The notes below the pieces were generated by a model. It was not told the origin of the DNA, made no database searches, and was given only the letters and a program-made list of their open reading frames with translations. This document shows positions 6,503 to 9,067 of a DNA stretch of 9,067 nt, piece by piece (position 1 is the stretch's first letter; each line of letters opens with the position of its first letter). The stretch is from Clostridia bacterium (GTDB lineage Bacteria; Bacillota; Clostridia; TANB77; UBA1234). Made by a program: the position numbers and the translations under genes. Location: positions 1 through 9,067 of the forward strand of contig CAADXZ010000009.1 of the NCBI GenBank assembly GCA_900753135.1, given 5' to 3'.

Positions 6503-6814
6503 ATGCCAGTAGCAAAGAAACCAGTTGCAAAAAAAGTTGCTGCTAAACCAGTTGCTAAAAAGGCCGCTGTTAAACCAGCTGCTAAAAAGGTAGCTGCTAA
6601 ACCAGTTGCTAAAAAAGCTGCTGCTAAACCAGTTGCTAAGAAAGTTGCTGCTAAACCAGTTGCTAAAAAGGCCGCTGTTAAACCAGCTGCTAAAAAAGTA
6701 GCTGCTAAACCAGTTGCTAAGAAAGCCGCTGTTAAACCAGCTGCTAAAAAGGTTGCTGCTAAACCAGTTGCCAAAAAGCCGGTTGCTAAAAAACCAGTTG
6801 CTAAAAAGAAATAG
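6503..6814 (+). CDS. Lys/Ala/Val/Pro-only repeat protein, histone H1-like, 103 aa
   Basis: After Met1 the protein contains only Lys, Ala, Val and Pro, with 36 lysines and no acidic residue. It is symmetric: an 11-residue cap (MPVAKKPVAKK), nine 9-residue repeats of the form [VA]A[AV]KP[VA]AKK, and an 11-residue cap (PVAKKPVAKKK). Such Lys/Ala/Pro tails resemble eukaryotic histone H1, chlamydial Hc1/Hc2 and the AlgP-type C-terminal tail, so non-specific nucleic acid binding is likely. No folded domain is present, so it may be wholly disordered or an extended helix with Pro kinks. The ATG is preceded by AAGGGGGG about 10 bases up. Two stops follow in frame (TAG TAA), then a strong terminator, so it is monocistronic. 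MarR-type operators upstream suggest regulation by the convergent marR. The opposite strand is also open here, but only as a mirror of the repeats. Confidence 0.85.
   Translation: MPVAKKPVAKKVAAKPVAKKAAVKPAAKKVAAKPVAKKAAAKPVAKKVAAKPVAKKAAVKPAAKKVAAKPVAKKAAVKPAAKKVAAKPVAKKPVAKKPVAKKK
6536..6778 (+). repeat. Nine 27-bp in-frame tandem repeats, partly arranged as 54-bp pairs
   Basis: The central 243 bp of the Lys/Ala-rich gene is nine 27-bp units, each encoding nine residues. Units alternate mostly between VAAKPVAKK and AAVKPAAKK (one AAAKPVAKK), giving a 54-bp higher-order period. Synonymous changes (AAA/AAG, GTT/GTA, GCT/GCC) show some divergence, but the tract is similar enough to change length by slippage or recombination. 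Confidence 0.9.
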
Positions 6815-6820
6815 TAAATA

Positions 6821-6850
6821 AAGAGGTTCACGAATGAACCTCTTTTCTTT
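6821..6850 (+). terminator. Intrinsic terminator of the Lys/Ala-rich gene
   Basis: A 10-bp perfect stem (AAGAGGTTCA with TGAACCTCTT), a CGAA loop and a TTCTTT tail. It starts 7 bp after the stop. The complementary strand is only weakly T-rich, so any bidirectional action on marR transcripts would be modest. Confidence 0.9.
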
Positions 6851-6859
6851 ATATAATTA

Positions 6860-6900
6860 AGAGAGTAACAATTTTTTAAAATTCTCATATGTTACTTTCT
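6860..6900. repeat. Inverted repeat between the convergent Lys/Ala and marR genes
   Basis: Arms AGAGAGTAACA (6860-6870) and TGTTACTTTCT (6890-6900) pair over 11 positions on the plus strand (one G-U). The 19-nt loop is itself partly self-complementary (AATTTT/AAAATT). No T-tract follows on either strand. It starts 7 bp beyond the marR stop and could end or protect the 3' end of the marR transcript. Confidence 0.5.
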
Positions 6901-6907
6901 GTCCTCA

Positions 6908-7321
6908 TTATTTTGTTATATTTATTAACATTTTTTCAAGATATTCTTCAAGTTGTTTTCTATCTTTTTTGGTAAATCCTTTATAAAGTTTTTCATCAAA
7001 TTCGTTTAATGTTTTATTTGCTTGTGTAACTGCTTTTCTGCCCAATGAAGTTATATATACCCTTTTGTACTTTTGATTATTTTCGTCTACTCCCTTTTCT
7101 ATGTAGCCTAATGATTCCAATTTATTAAGTCTTTCACTCATAGAAGAATACTTTACATTTAAAATACTTGCAAGTTCATTTTGAGTGGCTCCATTGTTCT
7201 CTTTTATTATAGAAAGTAACGTTGCTTGTCCTTTTACAAGATTGTATTTTTCTAGTTTTTTATCAACTCGGTGATACTCAGCTTGAGTGATTTCTTTAAG
7301 ATATATAGATATATTTTTCAT
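6908..7321 (-). CDS. MarR-family winged-helix transcriptional regulator
   Basis: At 137 residues it has the standard MarR length and layout. N-terminal helices for dimerisation (1-40) are followed by the helix-turn-helix TQNELASILNVKYSSMSERLNKLESLGYI (residues 46-74). The wing (GVDENNQKYKRVYITSLGR, 77-95) and a C-terminal dimer helix (101-133) complete it. It contains no cysteine, so it is not an OhrR-type thiol sensor, and a small ligand is more likely. The ribosome binding site GAAGGGAGAAG precedes the ATG. It starts 58 bp after tadA and has its own promoter carrying two palindromic operators, so autorepression is likely. The same operator pair occurs upstream of the convergent Lys/Ala-rich gene, marking that gene or the divergent 341-residue gene as a probable target. 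The effector is unknown. Confidence 0.92.
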   Translation of the reverse strand: MKNISIYLKEITQAEYHRVDKKLEKYNLVKGQATLLSIIKENNGATQNELASILNVKYSSMSERLNKLESLGYIEKGVDENNQKYKRVYITSLGRKAVTQANKTLNEFDEKLYKGFTKKDRKQLEEYLEKMLINITK

Positions 7322-7356
7322 TTTATATCTTCTCCCTTCATTTTGTTATTATATAA

Positions 7357-7387
7357 TTAGTATACTAATTGTAAGTATACTAATCAA
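7357..7387 (-). promoter_or_regulatory. marR promoter with two overlapping palindromic operators
   Basis: On the minus strand TTGATT (7387-7382), 17 bp, then TATACT (7364-7359). Operator 1, the 12-bp TTAGTATACTAA at 7357-7368 inside a 16-bp perfect palindrome (7355-7370), covers the -10. Operator 2, TAAGTATACTAA at 7372-7383, covers the spacer and -35 edge. Their centres are 15 bp apart. A repressor bound here would block RNA polymerase, the classic MarR autoregulation layout. Operator 2 overlaps the end of tadA. An alternative -10 TATAAT further downstream is also possible. Confidence 0.75.
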
Positions 7388-7871
7388 TTTGATTATTGTC
7401 AACATTTATTTCTTTCTTTGACTTTCTCAATTGTTTAAAAAATTCCTGTATTAGTTTCAATGATTCATCTGCTAATATACCAGTTTCAACGTTAACATTA
7501 TGATTGAAAACAAAATCATTAAACAAATTAAACTTTGATCCTACCGCACCGAACTTAGGTTCCATTGCACCAATATATAAATTATTAATTCTAGCATTTA
7601 GAATTGCCCCTGCGCACATAGGGCAAGGTTCTAATGTAACGTACATATCACAATTTTCTAATCGCCATGCTTTAAGTTTTTTGCAAGCTTTTTCAATTGC
7701 AAATATTTCCGCATGTGCAATAGCCTGATTTTTGCATTCTCTTAAATTATGGGCTCTAGCAATCACTTTATTATCCTTTACAATCACTGCTCCTATTGGC
7801 ACCTCATTCTTATCATAAGCTTTTTTAGCTTCTTTTATCGCTTCTTTCATAAATTTTTCTTTTTGTTCCAT
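7380..7871 (-). CDS. tadA: tRNA adenosine(34) deaminase TadA
   Basis: TadA converts A34 to inosine in the anticodon of tRNA-Arg(ACG), allowing it to read CGU, CGC and CGA. The zinc-dependent cytidine/adenosine deaminase motifs are intact. HAE at residues 53-55 supplies the zinc histidine and the catalytic glutamate. PCPMC at 82-86 supplies the two zinc cysteines (C83, C86). The family-specific segment GAVGSKFNLFND (108-119) marks TadA rather than a nucleoside deaminase. Length 163 residues is normal. The ATG follows TGAGGTGAAAA. The substrate tRNA-Arg(ACG) gene lies about 235 bp away, divergently. In B. subtilis the order is tadA (yaaJ), scr, dnaX, but here four or more extra genes intervene before ffs. 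Stop TAG; the marR operators begin within the last codons. Confidence 0.96.
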   Translation of the reverse strand: MEQKEKFMKEAIKEAKKAYDKNEVPIGAVIVKDNKVIARAHNLRECKNQAIAHAEIFAIEKACKKLKAWRLENCDMYVTLEPCPMCAGAILNARINNLYIGAMEPKFGAVGSKFNLFNDFVFNHNVNVETGILADESLKLIQEFFKQLRKSKKEINVDNNQID

Positions 7872-7929
7872 TTTTCACCTCATAAATTCATGTATTTAGC
7901 CAAATTCTTCACTCTACTTTTCAAGTCGC

Positions 7930-7958
7930 ATTATAACACAAAATATCATATTTGTATA
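7930..7958 (-). promoter_or_regulatory. Probable tadA promoter (extended -10)
   Basis: On the minus strand TATAAT (7935-7930) preceded by TG with one base between (extended -10), and TATACA (7958-7953) as a fair -35 at 17 bp. It leaves a leader of about 50 nt. The -35 lies within TTTGTATACCAA (7951-7962), a 10-of-12 match to the marR operator. Confidence 0.6.
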
Positions 7959-7960
7959 CC

Positions 7961-7978
7961 AAGCCTTATAAAAGGCTT
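7961..7978. repeat. Short inverted repeat between tadA promoter and tRNA-Arg
   Basis: Seven-bp arms AAGCCTT and AAGGCTT flank an ATAA loop. No T-tract follows on either strand, so it is not a clear terminator. It lies directly upstream of the tadA -35. Confidence 0.35.
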
Positions 7979-8063
7979 AATTCCATTCAAAGTGCTCGTG
8001 TACCACAAGTTTTAATTTATTTGTGCAAAAATATATTCAAAAAACCAAAACTATATTTAGTAC

Positions 8064-8091
8064 TTGATTTTTTCACATTTTGTTGTATAAT
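8064..8091 (+). promoter_or_regulatory. Promoter of tRNA-Arg(ACG)
   Basis: TTGATT (8064-8069), 16-bp spacer, TATAAT (8086-8091). Transcription would begin about 8 bp before the mature tRNA 5' end. Confidence 0.75.
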
Positions 8092-8106
8092 ATTTATTTG
8101 TTAGAT

Positions 8107-8182
<76 letters not shown>

Positions 8183-8183
<1 letters not shown>

Positions 8184-8230
8184 ATAACCTGCTTTAGGAT
8201 TATGCTTAAAGCAGGTTATTTTTGCTTTTT
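8183..8230 (+). terminator. Strong intrinsic terminator after tRNA-Arg(ACG)
   Basis: A perfect 14-bp stem (AATAACCTGCTTTA with its complement at 8207-8220) and a 10-nt loop, followed by TTTGCTTTTT. The first stem base is the last A of the encoded CCA, so 3' processing must open or cut the hairpin foot. Confidence 0.93.
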
Positions 8231-8281
8231 ATTCAAACTGTTCACGCACTCATTTATATTACTGCATTTTTCTGTTTATAG

Positions 8282-8310
8282 TTGAATTATTTAAAAAAAT
8301 ATATTATAAT
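8282..8310 (+). promoter_or_regulatory. Promoter of tRNA-Arg(CCT)
   Basis: TTGAAT (8282-8287), 17-bp spacer, TATAAT (8305-8310). The predicted start is about 5 bp before the mature tRNA. Confidence 0.75.
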
Positions 8311-8321
8311 TCTCGTGTAAT

Positions 8322-8398
8322 GCGTTCGTAGCTCAGTTGGATAGAGCGCTCCCCTCCTAAGGGAGAGGTCGGAGGTTCGAATCCCCTCGGGCGCACCA
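8322..8398 (+). tRNA. tRNA-Arg (anticodon CCT)
   Basis: A 77-nt cloverleaf with encoded CCA. The acceptor GCGTTCG pairs with CGGGCGC (two G-U). The anticodon stem CTCCC/GGGAG holds loop CTCCTAA with anticodon CCT, reading AGG. The T loop is TTCGAAT, but the T stem GGAGG/CCCCT has an A-C mismatch at the middle pair (51-63), where the neighbouring tRNA-Arg(ACG) has A-T. The rest is canonical, so it is probably functional. It shares much of its body with the tRNA 138 bp upstream, suggesting the two are related copies with different anticodon arms. Confidence 0.95.
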
Positions 8399-8405
8399 CA
8401 TTAAG

Positions 8406-8431
8406 TCAAGCATGTTGCTTGATTTTTTTTT
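8406..8431 (+). terminator. Intrinsic terminator after tRNA-Arg(CCT)
   Basis: A 7-bp stem TCAAGCA/TGCTTGA with a TGT loop, then nine T. The right arm and T-tract also form the -35 region of the next promoter. Confidence 0.88.
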
Positions 8432-8447
8432 GCTTTTTTGCTATAAT
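8419..8447 (+). promoter_or_regulatory. Promoter of the 145-aa gene, overlapping the tRNA terminator
   Basis: TTGATT (8419-8424), 17-bp spacer, TATAAT (8442-8447). The -35 is built from the descending arm of the tRNA-Arg(CCT) terminator. The leader to the ATG would be about 50 nt. Confidence 0.7.
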
Positions 8448-8503
8448 AACAGGCGAAAAAAGATACTTTTACGATTCTTTCTTACAATTGGGAGGAAGAT
8501 GCA

Positions 8504-8941
8504 ATGTCGAAAGAGCTCTTACTTAGAATTCCAACCGATACCCCAGAATTGTTTGCCTTAATCGGAAGTAAGGATAAAACCACTTTTTATACGGATTGCT
8601 ACTACAAAAATCCATATGTTCAGGAATATGAAACCATAAAGTTGAAAATTATAATCCCAGAAAATCTAGTTCAACTTCACTTAATTCAACTTCCAGAATC
8701 TGCGCTTATGCCAATCGGCGAAATAAGTATAGCTCTAGAATCTATTAAAAAATACAAAAGTTCTATTAGCAAATGTTTACTCTTTGTAGATAATCGTGAA
8801 ATAGACCTTGAATATAACGATGGCGACATCAACCGAAACAAAATCAATGAGTTGTATAAACCTTTTTGGTATAAAAAATGGGCTCTTTTGGCAATAACAA
8901 TGAATAATAAACAAATTGGCGTTCTATATTGGATTCCATAA
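8504..8941 (+). CDS. Unrecognised protein, 145 aa
   Basis: I do not recognise this protein. The ATG at 8504 follows GGGAGGAAG about 7 bases upstream, a near-perfect ribosome binding site, so the gene is very likely real. It has no signal peptide or membrane helix. The sequence suggests alternating beta strands (KLKIIIPENLVQLHLIQLP at about residues 46-64, then ISIALESI). A charged middle (about 99-115, with EYNDGDINRNK) follows, and the C-terminus is Trp-rich (FWYKKWALLAITMNNKQIGVLYWIP). Two cysteines are present. It has its own promoter overlapping the preceding terminator and no clear terminator of its own. A hairpin-rich tail follows and a downstream partner beyond the window is possible. 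Stop TAA. Confidence 0.8.
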   Translation: MSKELLLRIPTDTPELFALIGSKDKTTFYTDCYYKNPYVQEYETIKLKIIIPENLVQLHLIQLPESALMPIGEISIALESIKKYKSSISKCLLFVDNREIDLEYNDGDINRNKINELYKPFWYKKWALLAITMNNKQIGVLYWIP

Positions 8942-8945
8942 GCAA

Positions 8946-9040
8946 GAAAGATGAAAATCTTCGATTTTCATTCTTTCGTCTCTCGAGAGTTTTCGACTGA
9001 AAGGAAGAAAATCTCTCGCATAAATTAAAGTTTTTTATGC
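8946..9040 (+). other. Hairpin-rich structured tail after the 145-aa gene
   Basis: Three potential stems follow in order. GAAAGATGAAAATC (8946-8959) pairs with 8963-8977 (one bulged T). The palindrome CTCTCGAGAG is at 8980-8989. GCATAAA (9018-9024) pairs with TTTATGC (9034-9040). GAGAGTTTTC (8985-8994) could instead pair with GAAAATCTCTC (9007-9017, one bulge), which excludes the palindrome. None is followed by a T-tract typical of a terminator. It may be a 3' element or the leader of a gene beyond the window. Confidence 0.45.
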
Positions 9041-9067
9041 AATAAGAAAGAAAATCAATACATAAAA

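Noticed and set aside
6536..6778. CRISPR-like array because of regularly spaced repeats
   Set aside because: The 27-bp units are contiguous, in frame, and lack unique spacers. They encode a repeat protein.
6478..6888. Long minus-strand open frame rich in Leu, Ala, Thr and Gly opposite the Lys/Ala-rich gene
   Set aside because: It is the mirror image of the 27-bp repeats, has no suitable ribosome binding site, and would run through the terminator. The plus-strand frame has promoter, Shine-Dalgarno and terminator in the right order.
6908..7321. OhrR-type peroxide sensor
   Set aside because: The regulator has no cysteine at all, so the thiol-based mechanism is impossible, and no ohr gene is nearby.
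4936..7370. Mobile element carrying the marR block
   Set aside because: No transposase, integrase, target-site duplication or terminal inverted repeats could be found at the edges of the block.
7749..8015. Plus-strand open frame of 88 codons overlapping the start of tadA and its promoter
   Set aside because: It overlaps the tadA coding start and leader antisense, is His/Phe-rich low-complexity, and lacks a plausible ribosome binding site.

Overview
The window is strongly AT-rich and reads as a chromosomal segment of a low-GC Bacillota, most likely a Clostridia-like bacterium. Three things support this. The order tadA - ffs (SRP RNA) - dnaX - ybaB/ebfC - recR is the classic Firmicutes arrangement. 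Ribosome binding sites are strong and purine-rich. Tryptophan is read from TGG, and every complete gene stops at TAA or TAG, so the standard bacterial code fits. The exact lineage cannot be fixed from sequence inspection alone.

Layout from left to right. 1-4675, all minus strand: the start of a phosphoribosyltransferase-like gene (cut by the window edge), two unrecognised genes (a 191-residue membrane-anchored protein and a 457-residue helical protein), then recR, ybaB/ebfC and dnaX. Tight spacing from dnaX to the 191-residue gene suggests one long transcript, broken only by a 94-bp recR leader. 4744-4935: a small-type SRP RNA (ffs) with two tandem consensus promoters. 4945-6078: an unrecognised 341-residue gene with a 35-codon basic small ORF starting directly after its stop. 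6079-6502: a 424-bp divergent regulatory region. 6503-6814, plus strand: a 103-residue protein made only of Lys, Ala, Val and Pro after Met1, resembling histone H1-like or AlgP-like tails. 6908-7321, minus: a MarR-family regulator. 7380-7871, minus: tadA. 8107-8398, plus: tRNA-Arg(ACG) and tRNA-Arg(CCT), each with its own promoter and terminator. 8504-8941, plus: an unrecognised 145-residue gene followed by a hairpin-rich tail.

The main finding is a repeated regulatory signature. The marR promoter carries two 12-bp TTAG-N4-CTAA-type sites whose centres are 15 bp apart. The same pair, with the same 15-bp spacing, lies in the intergenic region between the Lys/Ala-rich gene and the 341-residue gene. 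This suggests that the MarR protein controls itself and one or both of those genes. The block 341-aa gene, 35-aa ORF, Lys/Ala protein and MarR sits inside the otherwise conserved tadA-ffs interval, so it looks like an inserted functional cassette. Its function is unknown.

The rest is housekeeping: DnaX (clamp loader), EbfC (nucleoid-associated), RecR (recombinational repair), SRP RNA (membrane targeting), and TadA beside its own substrate tRNA-Arg(ACG).
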